Origin: Bermanella sp047628755
Lineage (GTDB): Bacteria; Pseudomonadota; Gammaproteobacteria; Pseudomonadales; Oceanobacteraceae
Assembly: GCA_047628755.1 (NCBI GenBank)
Contig: JBLHVV010000021.1
Coordinates: 1-35,850, forward strand
DNA length: 35,850 bases
Reading direction: 5' to 3'
The translations under genes were made by a program, and so were the position numbers. Below the pieces are notes generated by a model. The model did no database searches. It was not told the origin of the DNA and saw only the letters and a program-made list of their open reading frames with translations. Positions 25,320-33,183 of the stretch are shown here, piece after piece; positions within the stretch are counted from its first letter, which is position 1; each line of letters begins with the position of its first letter.

Positions 25320-25973
25320 TTAGTTTGCTAAATCTTGCTCTGGCAAGTGATCTTTAGCCCAGTTAATCGCTTGAATTCGATTACCCACATCAATTTTCTT
25401 AAATAGGTTATACAAATGAGTTTTAACTGTATGAGTGCTCACGTTGAGTGAATCAGCAATTTCTGAATTTTTGGCGCCACTGGCACTTAATTTAAGAATT
25501 TGCTTCTCACGTTTTGTTAGTGAATACACTGCAGGTGGTATCTTGACGGGAGTTTTACGATTATTGCTCATAAAATGACTAAGGAGCTTACGACTAAACC
25601 ACAATTCTCCAGTTAGAATCGAAGCCATTCCTTTGCTTATGTGGTTTTGACTAACGCCTTTGTAGAAAAACCCTCTGACACATGGCCACTTGAGTAACTT
25701 CTCGTGATCACATTCATCTTCTAAATTTACAAAAATAGTGCGATTTTTATGAGGAAGCTGTTCAAGGAATTGACAACAATTTTCATACTTAAGGCCAAGA
25801 GCATCGATACAGACGATGTCATCAACTAAGATGCGGCTTAAGTCATGTGGTGTTTGCGTGTCAATAATTTCACACTTAAGGTCAAGATTTTGCTGTAGGT
25901 AGCCCAGTAGAAGTGAGTTTTGGATGTTTTTTGGGCCCAGTAACCAAAACTTCTTTTTTAGCTCGATATCCAT
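25320..25973 (-). CDS. LuxR-type regulator of the CsgD/VpsT family
   Basis: This protein of about 217 residues has a degenerate receiver-like N-terminal domain and a C-terminal LuxR helix-turn-helix (LTKREKQILKLSASGAKNSE, then HTVKTHLYNLFKKIDVGNR). The overall pattern, including RGFFYK and TVKTHLYNLFKKI, resembles CsgD and VpsT, which control curli and biofilm matrix genes. It has WFSR (about 125-128), matching the W[FLM][TS]R motif by which VpsT binds cyclic di-GMP; CsgD lacks it. I chose the ATG at 25973 because GGAG is 10 bases upstream; for the earlier ATG at 25982 the SD would be one base away. No matrix genes are nearby. Confidence 0.8.
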   Translation of the reverse strand: MDIELKKKFWLLGPKNIQNSLLLGYLQQNLDLKCEIIDTQTPHDLSRILVDDIVCIDALGLKYENCCQFLEQLPHKNRTIFVNLEDECDHEKLLKWPCVRGFFYKGVSQNHISKGMASILTGELWFSRKLLSHFMSNNRKTPVKIPPAVYSLTKREKQILKLSASGAKNSEIADSLNVSTHTVKTHLYNLFKKIDVGNRIQAINWAKDHLPEQDLAN

Positions 25974-25982
25974 ATCAGGCAT

Positions 25983-26184
25983 TCTCCAATTGTTTCTAAC
26001 AGATAATGTGGAATTACATTAATTAGAATAATACATTGTAGAGAATAAATGTGTCAAATGACAACCTTTATGCTAACAATTTGACTTATTTTAAATATTG
26101 TACTTTAAGTTTAGGAGGTTCTAATAAGCTCATCAAATTGATAGAATGGAGAAATAATTTTTAAAACTAAACATCGATAGCTTA
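25983..26184. promoter_or_regulatory. Divergent intergenic region, CsgD/VpsT-like gene / MFS gene
   Basis: This AT-rich gap of 200 bp must hold the promoters of both genes. GGAG at about 26149 is too far from the MFS start to serve as its SD. I see no convincing operator. Confidence 0.3.
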
Positions 26185-27528
26185 ATGACACCCATTGAAA
26201 GACGGACAGTATCAACTTTAGCCTTAATATACGCGTTGCGGATGTTTGGTTTGTTTATGGTTTTACCTGTTCTGGTTATCTTTGCAAATGATTACCAGGG
26301 GGCAACAGCCACATTAGTGGGTATAGCCATAGGTGCCTATGGCTTAACCCAAGCACTACTGCAAATACCATTCGGAATGTGGTCTGACCGCATAGGCCGA
26401 AAACCAGTAATTCTGATTGGATTAACCATATTTACGCTAGGCAGTGCGTTGGCGGCTTCGGCCGATTCTATTTGGATGTTAATAGCGGGTAGAGCTCTAC
26501 AGGGAGCTGGGGCTGTAGCCAGTACATTAATGGCACTGATGACAGATCTCACACGGGAAGAAAGTCGTACAAAAGCGATGGCAAGTATTGGTGCCAGTAT
26601 CGGATTGTCATTCACGTTGGCTATGGTAGTGGGGCCGATCTTAGCGGGTTGGTTAGGTTTATCTGGGTTATTTGCACTAACTGCGGTGTTTAGCGTTGCC
26701 GCCATGGTTTTGTTAGTAGTTGCAGTGCCTACGCCTAAGCAACAGGTTAAATCTAGAGATACAAGGGCATTTTACCACCAGCTGGGTGATGTTATGAAAG
26801 ATGCCCAGATACTTAGGCTAAGCTTTGGCATTTTTGTTTTGCATGCCATCTTAGTTGGGTGCTTTGTATCAGTACCATTAATGCTTTTAGATGCAGGGTT
26901 AATACAAGAAGAGCACTGGAAGGTTTACCTACCAGTTATGTTGATATCTTTTTTATGCATGGTGCCATTTATTATAATTGGCGAAAAGCACCAGAAGATG
27001 AAACAGATACTGCTTATTGCAGTAGTTCTACTAGGAATCAGTTTAATTATCCTAGGGCTCTCTAACTTAAATCTGTACGGTTTGGTTGGTGGGCTTTGGT
27101 TATTCTTTGTAGCGTTTAATATATTAGAGGCTAGCTTACCTTCATTAATCAGTAAATTTGCACCACCAGGCTTTAAAGGAAGTGCCATGGGCCTGTATAG
27201 TACCAGTCAGTTTTTAGGGGCATTTATAGGCGGTGTGGCAGGTGGATTTTTAAGCCAATATGCTTCTGTGGTAGGTGTATTTTGGGGAATGATCCCACTA
27301 GTAGTTGTCTGGGCCATTATCGTGATGAGTATGGCAAAACCAAGGCACTTGAGTAATTATATGGCTAATATTGCCAGCACAAGTGAAGAAGAAAGCGACC
27401 AGTTAGAAAATAAGTTATTAGAAATTCCAGGTGTATACGAAGTGGTTATCATGCTGAAAGAAAATGCGGCATACCTTAAGGTTGATAATAAAATATTTGA
27501 CCCGACACACTTGAACGTATACAAATAA
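26185..27528 (+). CDS. MFS transporter, YajR-like, with C-terminal ferredoxin-like domain
   Basis: This 447-residue protein has about twelve hydrophobic segments. Major facilitator motif A (GMWSDRIGRKPVILIG, about 65-80) lies between TM2 and TM3. After the last TM a soluble tail of about 60 residues (LENKLLEIPGVYEVVIMLKE...) resembles the YAM domain of E. coli YajR. That domain has a ferredoxin-like fold found in metal-binding proteins, but the substrate is unknown. The gene lies between uvrA and ssb, where I recall an MFS gene in Pseudomonas. The SD is poor. Confidence 0.85.
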   Translation: MTPIERRTVSTLALIYALRMFGLFMVLPVLVIFANDYQGATATLVGIAIGAYGLTQALLQIPFGMWSDRIGRKPVILIGLTIFTLGSALAASADSIWMLIAGRALQGAGAVASTLMALMTDLTREESRTKAMASIGASIGLSFTLAMVVGPILAGWLGLSGLFALTAVFSVAAMVLLVVAVPTPKQQVKSRDTRAFYHQLGDVMKDAQILRLSFGIFVLHAILVGCFVSVPLMLLDAGLIQEEHWKVYLPVMLISFLCMVPFIIIGEKHQKMKQILLIAVVLLGISLIILGLSNLNLYGLVGGLWLFFVAFNILEASLPSLISKFAPPGFKGSAMGLYSTSQFLGAFIGGVAGGFLSQYASVVGVFWGMIPLVVVWAIIVMSMAKPRHLSNYMANIASTSEEESDQLENKLLEIPGVYEVVIMLKENAAYLKVDNKIFDPTHLNVYK

Positions 27529-27564
27529 TTAGTATAAAGATTAGCCCAAAGGCGGAGAACAAAA

Positions 27565-28263
27565 ATGGCAAGAGGCAGCATTAATAAAGTAATGATCATA
27601 GGCTCGTTAGGTCGTGATCCTGAAATGCGTTATTTACCAAATGGAAATGCAGTGTGCAGTATGAGCCTTGCTACCGATGAAGGTTATAAAGACAAGAACA
27701 CAGGGCAAATGGTCGATAAAACAGAGTGGCACCGTGTCGAAGCTTTTGGGCGTTTAGCTGAGGTAATGGGGGAATATCTTAAAAAAGGATCTAAATGCTA
27801 CGTTGAAGGCAAGCTTAGGACAGACGAATACGAGAAAGATGGAATCAAACGTTATAGTACAAAAATACTTGCTAACGAAATGACCATGCTTGATAGCCGT
27901 AACAGTCAAGGCGGAGACAATTCAGGGTACGGCTCGCCTGCACCTATGGGACAAGCTGCACAACAACCCGCCTATGGTCAGCAAGCACCTCAGCATGCTC
28001 CCGCTCAGCAACCTGCACCTGCCTATGGTCAAGCCCCTCAACAAGCTCCGCATCAACAGGCTCCACAGCAACAGGCTCCTGCAGCACCATATGGTCAAGC
28101 CCCGCAGCAGCAGGCGCCACAGCAGCAAGCTCCACAACGTCAACCAGCTGGCGCAACTCCTTATGGCCAGCAAGCACCTCAACAAGCACCACAGCAAGCT
28201 CCTAAACCACAGGCCGCTCCTAGTAATGCATTTGATGATTTTGATGATGATATTCCGTTTTAA
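27565..28263 (+). CDS. ssb: Single-stranded DNA-binding protein
   Basis: This 232-residue protein has an N-terminal OB fold (about 1-110; MARGSINKVMIIGSLGRDPE, KTEWHRVEAFGRLAEVMGEY). A long linker built from Pro, Ala and Gln (about 125-215, repeats such as QQAPQQAP and AYGQ) leads to the acidic tip DDFDDDIPF that binds repair and replication partners. The linker is longer than in E. coli SSB (178 residues in total). GGAG precedes the start. The gene is followed by a terminator. Confidence 0.97.
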   Translation: MARGSINKVMIIGSLGRDPEMRYLPNGNAVCSMSLATDEGYKDKNTGQMVDKTEWHRVEAFGRLAEVMGEYLKKGSKCYVEGKLRTDEYEKDGIKRYSTKILANEMTMLDSRNSQGGDNSGYGSPAPMGQAAQQPAYGQQAPQHAPAQQPAPAYGQAPQQAPHQQAPQQQAPAAPYGQAPQQQAPQQQAPQRQPAGATPYGQQAPQQAPQQAPKPQAAPSNAFDDFDDDIPF

Positions 28264-28298
28264 AAAACACCATATAGTATAATGTAAGAATATCCTTG

Positions 28299-28330
28299 AA
28301 GGCCCCATTAATTGGGGCTTTCTTGTTTTT
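28299..28330 (+). terminator. Terminator after ssb
   Basis: GCCCCA pairs with TGGGGC across TTAAT, flanked by AAG and CTT, and TTTCTTGTTTTT follows. It lies about 40 bases past the ssb stop and marks the boundary between the conserved and the AT-rich accessory part. Confidence 0.85.
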
Positions 28331-28460
28331 GGTAGTGTGATGTTGATTACAGGATGGCGGCTAGCTGAGATATGGTAGATATTTTTCTGAAAATGATTAA
28401 GGTTTGTATACTAGTTTCAATAACGAAGCTGAAAGAGCGGAGACAAATATACAAAGATTA

Positions 28461-29489
28461 TCAAATAAGATTAGTCGAAATTTTTCGATAGGTCTTCGGG
28501 GTCATATTAAACCATGATTTAAATGCTCTATAAAAAGCACTTGGTTCTTTAAAGCCAAGCATAAAACTTACATCCTCTAATTGATGAGTATCAGAAAAAA
28601 GATATTCAGTGGCTTTCCTTTTCCTAACTTCTTTTAATAAATAACTAAAATTAATATTCTCCTTTTTTAATTTACGATGCAGGGTCTGTCTGCTCATATT
28701 TAATTTTTTAGCGATATCATCGGAAGTAAAAATTCCACCCTCAAGTTGGGATTCAATTATAGATTTTACTTTAGTACTAGTAGACTCCACTAATGTCGAG
28801 TCTTCAATGAAATTATTTACATAATTTAATAGTGCATTTTTTATATATTCATTACCTGTATTAATGGACAAGTTTAGATTGTAATTATCGATGTCAATGA
28901 AAGCATGTTTTTGATTAAATCTGACATCGCTACCAAATATAGACATATATTCAATAGAGTAATCAACTTCACTATGAGGAACACCTACCCTAAGGGGATA
29001 AATTTTTTTACCTGCAAGGTAACGAGACCATGTGACAGCTGAACTTAAACTGCGTTCAACTTCACTAATACCAAAGTAGCCCGCGTAATTACTTTCGTAA
29101 ACTATTCTGCAGCCCCAGCTTTTATTAATGATAGATACATTCTCACATTCATTCATTAAAGATATATTTTTTGCAAAGAGACTTAGGGCTTCACGTATAC
29201 TTGATGAGTGAATAAGTAATTGAGAGAGCATACCGACTGTATTTTCATTAATTTGGGTGCCAACTATAAGGCCTATATTGGGAAACTTTCCATGTATACG
29301 TGCTAAATCCCATAATCTTTTTTGTAGAGTAGCAGGGACGCGCATCTGAATGTTCATCAATTCATTCCGATTAAAACCTAAAACGGAATTTATATCTGAA
29401 GAAACTATACTTCTCTTTCTAAGAACGTCATAAAGGTCAAGTATTGCAGAGGCAGAAACTGTGGGTTGCTTATAAATATCCGTATTCAT
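28461..29489 (-). CDS. AraC-family regulator with large N-terminal sensor domain
   Basis: This 342-residue protein has two C-terminal helix-turn-helix motifs: FTSDDIAKKLNMSRQTLHRKL (about 254-274), and LEDVSFMLGFKEPSAFYRAF then NMTPKTYRK (about 301-335). The N-terminal 200 residues match the type of domain found in OruR/ArgR-like AraC proteins (PF12625-like), which sense small molecules. It is the last gene on this strand in the accessory block and follows the acyl-CoA synthetase by about 407 bp, so it probably has its own promoter. I infer that it controls the block; direct repeats with AraC-type spacing lie upstream of the first gene. Confidence 0.85.
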   Translation of the reverse strand: MNTDIYKQPTVSASAILDLYDVLRKRSIVSSDINSVLGFNRNELMNIQMRVPATLQKRLWDLARIHGKFPNIGLIVGTQINENTVGMLSQLLIHSSSIREALSLFAKNISLMNECENVSIINKSWGCRIVYESNYAGYFGISEVERSLSSAVTWSRYLAGKKIYPLRVGVPHSEVDYSIEYMSIFGSDVRFNQKHAFIDIDNYNLNLSINTGNEYIKNALLNYVNNFIEDSTLVESTSTKVKSIIESQLEGGIFTSDDIAKKLNMSRQTLHRKLKKENINFSYLLKEVRKRKATEYLFSDTHQLEDVSFMLGFKEPSAFYRAFKSWFNMTPKTYRKISTNLI

Positions 29490-29896
29490 AAAGGCTCTTT
29501 AATTAAATTTATAATATATAAGTATGAGGACTTAACATAGCATCATATACAGTAAGTTATCAATTATGGAATATTAACTGAAATTACTTTGAGCAAGCAA
29601 CAACTTAAATTTATATACAGATACTTGATTATTTACGCGATACGGGACCAATAATATATTCCGATACTTTTGAGTTAGATGAAATATATATTTTATGTTA
29701 ACTAGGTAATAATAGACTGGCTAATGGATTAAATAGACAATATAACCTAAGTAATAATGAAAATAATGAGGTAAAAGTATTAAGAAAGTATACTAATCTT
29801 ATTTATAATAATTTCATCATAATAAGTGTGAATCGGAGATTTATTAAAAACAATTTAAAAAAATTAACTCGAAACACACAAAATATAGAGTTTTAA
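29490..29896. other. AT-rich intergenic region
   Basis: About 407 bases without a credible gene. A short open stretch on the plus strand around 29612-29700 reads QILDYLRDTGPIIYSDTFEL but has stops on both sides and no start, so it could be a gene remnant. The promoter of the AraC gene should be near 29490-29600. Confidence 0.4.
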
Positions 29897-31726
29897 TTAA
29901 AACCTATACATTCCTAGTTCTATTTGTCTATGGATTTCAGTAGTAAGAGGAATGTATGTATCTGATTTTGGAAGCCAAACATAAATAGGTTCTTTAATTT
30001 TTTTTAAACAAAAACCATCGCTTTTAAGAGGGAATTTTTTATACTTAAATGTACCTGTCATATCTATTTCTTTACTAATTCTTAAAAATAGTGGAATAGC
30101 ATAATTTGGTATATATTTTTTAAAATATGTTAGTAACTGTAAAAAATTAAAATCATCTATAGCACACTCTAGACGAATGGAAGCCATACCTGCTCGTCCA
30201 TCTGTACTTGGAATCTCTACACCATAAACAACAGTTTCTGAAATATTCTTCACCCCATCAATGAGCATTTCAATTTCAGTTGTTGAAACATTTTCTCCTT
30301 TCCAGCGGTAAGTATCACCAGTACGATCAACAAATTGAGCATGCCGAAAACCGATGTCACGCATGAGATCCCCTGTATTAAACCAAGCATCACCTGTTTT
30401 AAAGACATCATGTAAAATACACATTTTGCTTTTTCTGGAATCAGTATATCCGTGAAAGGGTGCCTTTAATGTGATTTCGCCAATCAATAGACCCACGCCA
30501 CCCTTTTGTACTTTTTTAAGAAAGCCGTCATTATTTTTCAAGGCTTGTTCATGTTCTTTATCATACTCAACAATAGCATATGGATAAGGAGTAAATCCCA
30601 CAGTATGATCAAAATTAAGGATATTACTGAAGCCAATATTTCCTTCACTAGATGCATAAAACTCCATCACCCTTGAAATACCAAATCGTGTTTTAAAATC
30701 ACCCCAGATCGATGGGCGCATACCATTACCTATGATTACTCTTATCCTATTATCAATATCGGACGGTTCAGAAGGCTGATCTATTAAATAACGACACAGT
30801 TCTCCAACATAACCAAATGATGTGACTTTATACTTACGAATATCTGACCAGAATTTACTAGCACTAAATTTTCTAGTCATTACTGCACATGAATTTCCCG
30901 CTAGTACAGAACCCCAACAAATTACCATTGCTGTGGAATGATAAAAAGGAAGTGGAATATACATACGATCTTTTGACTTTAAGCGAACTGACGCAAATCC
31001 GAAAACGCCATAAGCTCTCATGAAACGACCATGATTAAAAATGACGGCTTTAGGAAGCCCTGTTGTGCCAGATGTATATACATAGAAGCAAGGATCATCT
31101 GAAAAAATTTGATCAGTTGTCTTTGGATTGATAGTGGGTTTATTAGTAATGACTTTTGCTAAATTAATCCAACCACTGGGAGTGATGCCTGGATTTAATT
31201 GTGTATTATTGTCAGAAAAATATAAATGTCTATTATTAGAGATATTACTTGTCTCACGAATTTCTTCATACGCTTGTAGGCACTCTTCACCTGCAATAAT
31301 TAATTTTGGAGTTACTAAGTTAATGCTATGAGAGAGTACTTTACCCTTTAGTGAGGTATTGATCATGGCAGATATTGCACCGATCTTTGCACAAGCTGCA
31401 ACTGCAGCCAATAATTCTGGTCGGTTTTCAATTAATATAGCAACACAATCTCCTTTTTTAATATTTTTATCTAATAAGTAGTGTGAGATTGTATTTACCC
31501 AATCGTTAAACTCTAAGTAAGATAAAGTCCTATCTTCATACATTATTGCGGGACCATTTGGATTATTCCTAGCACAATTTTCAATACATAGACCAAGACC
31601 AACGGCTTTAGATGTGTTTGCAGTATTTGAAATTATCAAGCCTTTAGCTAAACTTGGTAATACCGCAATGATGCTAGGTAGTTTAGTTAATATTTTCTTC
31701 GTAGTGATAATATGCTGATCACTCAT
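29897..31726 (-). CDS. Long-chain acyl-CoA synthetase, FATP/FadD6 type
   Basis: This 609-residue adenylate-forming enzyme has the AMP-binding P-loop YTSGTTGLPK (217-226), YASSEGNIGF further on, and NTGDLMRDIGFRHAQFVDRT followed by WKGENVSTTEIE near the C-terminus. The sequence is of the very-long-chain/FATP group rather than E. coli FadD. It should activate a fatty acid to acyl-AMP and then acyl-CoA. AGGGG lies 8 bases before the ATG. It is separated from the upstream di-iron enzyme gene by about 240 bases holding an inverted repeat. It could feed or recycle the acyl group used by the N-acyltransferase of this block (inference). Confidence 0.87.
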   Translation of the reverse strand: MSDQHIITTKKILTKLPSIIAVLPSLAKGLIISNTANTSKAVGLGLCIENCARNNPNGPAIMYEDRTLSYLEFNDWVNTISHYLLDKNIKKGDCVAILIENRPELLAAVAACAKIGAISAMINTSLKGKVLSHSINLVTPKLIIAGEECLQAYEEIRETSNISNNRHLYFSDNNTQLNPGITPSGWINLAKVITNKPTINPKTTDQIFSDDPCFYVYTSGTTGLPKAVIFNHGRFMRAYGVFGFASVRLKSKDRMYIPLPFYHSTAMVICWGSVLAGNSCAVMTRKFSASKFWSDIRKYKVTSFGYVGELCRYLIDQPSEPSDIDNRIRVIIGNGMRPSIWGDFKTRFGISRVMEFYASSEGNIGFSNILNFDHTVGFTPYPYAIVEYDKEHEQALKNNDGFLKKVQKGGVGLLIGEITLKAPFHGYTDSRKSKMCILHDVFKTGDAWFNTGDLMRDIGFRHAQFVDRTGDTYRWKGENVSTTEIEMLIDGVKNISETVVYGVEIPSTDGRAGMASIRLECAIDDFNFLQLLTYFKKYIPNYAIPLFLRISKEIDMTGTFKYKKFPLKSDGFCLKKIKEPIYVWLPKSDTYIPLTTEIHRQIELGMYRF

Positions 31727-31833
31727 AATATTCCCCTATATAAATATCTTAGAATTATAAAATATTTTAATTATTTTTATTTTTTTTAGATGAACTTAGT
31801 AAACTAAAACCAGTAGGTAATGGTTTATAAATA

Positions 31834-31865
31834 GTGTTAAATATTTTTAATTTTATATTTAACAC
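31834..31865. repeat. Perfect 11-bp inverted repeat
   Basis: GTGTTAAATAT at 31834-31844 and ATATTTAACAC at 31855-31865 flank TTTTAATTTT. It lies about 100 bases after the di-iron enzyme stop and about 110 before the acyl-CoA synthetase start. It could be an operator of the synthetase or a weak AT-rich terminator; no clear T run follows on the minus strand. Confidence 0.55.
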
Positions 31866-31967
31866 CTTTTATAATTAAATTATTAGGACACTATTAACAT
31901 ATAGAATCATAATTTTGGTGGTAACCTACCTTAAATTAAGCAATTAAACGTCTGTATATATAAAATT

Positions 31968-32651
31968 CTACGCACTTAAGCGAGATTCATCTTTTTCTAG
32001 AATATACTCGTTCGCAACACTTTCAAATATTTGTCCTGTTAAAAATAATGTTGTTTTGGCAACTTGGATTACAGATTCTTTTTCTTCATCAGTAATTACC
32101 CAACGATCAATTGCATTGTGGACATCCTGAGCATGCTTAATATCAATTTCTGCATGAGCAACAAAGAATGTAAGCTGATTTTCGGTTAGTCCTAATATAT
32201 TTTTGCATGCGTTCAATAATGGCGCCATCTGTTCATAACTATCCTCTGACCAAAAGCTATAGCCCAATCTTGGAATAACACCGCCACGTAAAGCTACACT
32301 ATCTAAGTACCCACTTAGTGCATCAGTTGCAGGCATTGGCTTAGCGTCAAAGACATTTTCATTCACACCCATCGCTTTAAGGTCACTAATTACCATGTTC
32401 TCGTGTCCAACTTCTTCTAAGGCATGCTTTAATGCGAATCGAAGCAGGCCAACTTTTCTATAGTCTTCAGCAAAAGTAGCCACCGACTGATTAATAGCGT
32501 TATATTTAGCGTAATGAAATATTTGAATCATTCCCTTTATATAAAGCTCTTTTGTAAATTCTTTCTCCATTAATGAAAAAAAAGCTCCAGATTTAATTTT
32601 CTGCCATTCTTTATCGCATATAGTTTTTAATTCTTCTCTAAATTTTGTCAT
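31968..32651 (-). CDS. Heme-oxygenase-like di-iron enzyme (TenA/PqqC/CADD-related)
   Basis: This 227-residue all-helical protein resembles iron-containing redox enzymes with a heme-oxygenase fold (HDO family, relatives of CADD and UndA). Candidate metal ligands are H46 and E80-V-G-H83 (ExxH, as in UndA). E136 or E140, and the helix HAEIDIKHAQD with H166, E168, D170 and H173, complete the likely set. The family carries out O2-dependent oxidations, including fatty-acid decarboxylation and N-oxygenation. GGAAAT precedes the start. It follows the SnoaL-like gene by 76 bases. The substrate is unknown; an acyl product of the upstream N-acyltransferase is plausible. Confidence 0.72.
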   Translation of the reverse strand: MTKFREELKTICDKEWQKIKSGAFFSLMEKEFTKELYIKGMIQIFHYAKYNAINQSVATFAEDYRKVGLLRFALKHALEEVGHENMVISDLKAMGVNENVFDAKPMPATDALSGYLDSVALRGGVIPRLGYSFWSEDSYEQMAPLLNACKNILGLTENQLTFFVAHAEIDIKHAQDVHNAIDRWVITDEEKESVIQVAKTTLFLTGQIFESVANEYILEKDESRLSA

Positions 32652-32727
32652 TATAATTTCCAGAGTTAAAAGTTTATTTTTATTGATTTTAAATAAATAG
32701 TTATTATTTAAAAAAATTAAATAATCA

Positions 32728-33150
32728 TCATAGCCTAAGTATTGATTTTGCCGTGAAAATTATTTTTGAGAGCATGCCCAATCCTTCAAGACAATCCCAA
32801 TGTTCAGATAACAGCCCATCTTCAATTCTATAAATATCAATAGTTTTAAATTTTAATTTCAAAATTCTATTTGATGCCCAGTGTGTTGCATAAAGACAGG
32901 CGAGGTCATCGTCAATAAAAATCTTTTCTACTTTGGTCCCCGTTTTGTAAAAAGTCTTAAATACTTTGGTGAAATATTCTTTAAAATTTTCTCTTCCACT
33001 ATTTACAAAAGTACTATGATTTATATAATTTTCAGCCATTAAAATATTGCATATAGAAACATTACGTTTCATAAATACTTCATCATAAAATTCTAAAACA
33101 AGTGATTCAAATTCTTTTTTATGATCTTTACCAAGTGATTGTGCGCTCAT
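32728..33150 (-). CDS. SnoaL/NTF2-like protein
   Basis: This 140-residue protein has the NTF2-like cone-fold pattern: an N-terminal helix pair (KEFESLVLEFYDEVF), MAENYINHST, FKEYFTKVFKTF and the late strand KTIDIYRIEDGLLSEHWDCLEG. SnoaL-like proteins act as cyclases, isomerases or binding proteins. I use the ATG at 33150 with GGAAGA 7 bases upstream; a TTG five codons earlier is possible. It lies 33 bases after the N-acyltransferase gene and is almost surely in its operon. The conserved Tyr, His and Asp residues in the cavity cannot be assigned to catalysis from sequence alone. Confidence 0.75.
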   Translation of the reverse strand: MSAQSLGKDHKKEFESLVLEFYDEVFMKRNVSICNILMAENYINHSTFVNSGRENFKEYFTKVFKTFYKTGTKVEKIFIDDDLACLYATHWASNRILKLKFKTIDIYRIEDGLLSEHWDCLEGLGMLSKIIFTAKSILRL

Positions 33151-33183
33151 AATATTATCTTCCAACCTCCATATTCATAAATT

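Noticed and set aside
25200..25320. LexA (SOS) box upstream of uvrA
   Set aside because: No CTGT-N8-ACAG match is present; the CTGT at 25234 is not followed by a proper second half. None was seen upstream of ssb either.
25320..25973. LuxR-type partner for the LuxI-like enzyme
   Set aside because: It has a receiver-like N-terminus of the CsgD/VpsT kind, not an autoinducer-binding domain, and is 7 kb away.
27940..28215. Tandem repeat that could be a CRISPR array
   Set aside because: The repeats are in-frame codons of the SSB linker, with no uniform repeat-spacer spacing. No CRISPR array or cas gene was seen in the window.
27922..28308. 128-codon open frame antisense to ssb
   Set aside because: It is produced by the repetitive Pro/Ala/Gln codons of the SSB linker; the translation is a Leu/Arg/Ser repeat with no family features.
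29600..29700. Short open stretch that might be a small gene or remnant
   Set aside because: It is bounded by stops, about 25 codons long, and lacks a start codon and SD.
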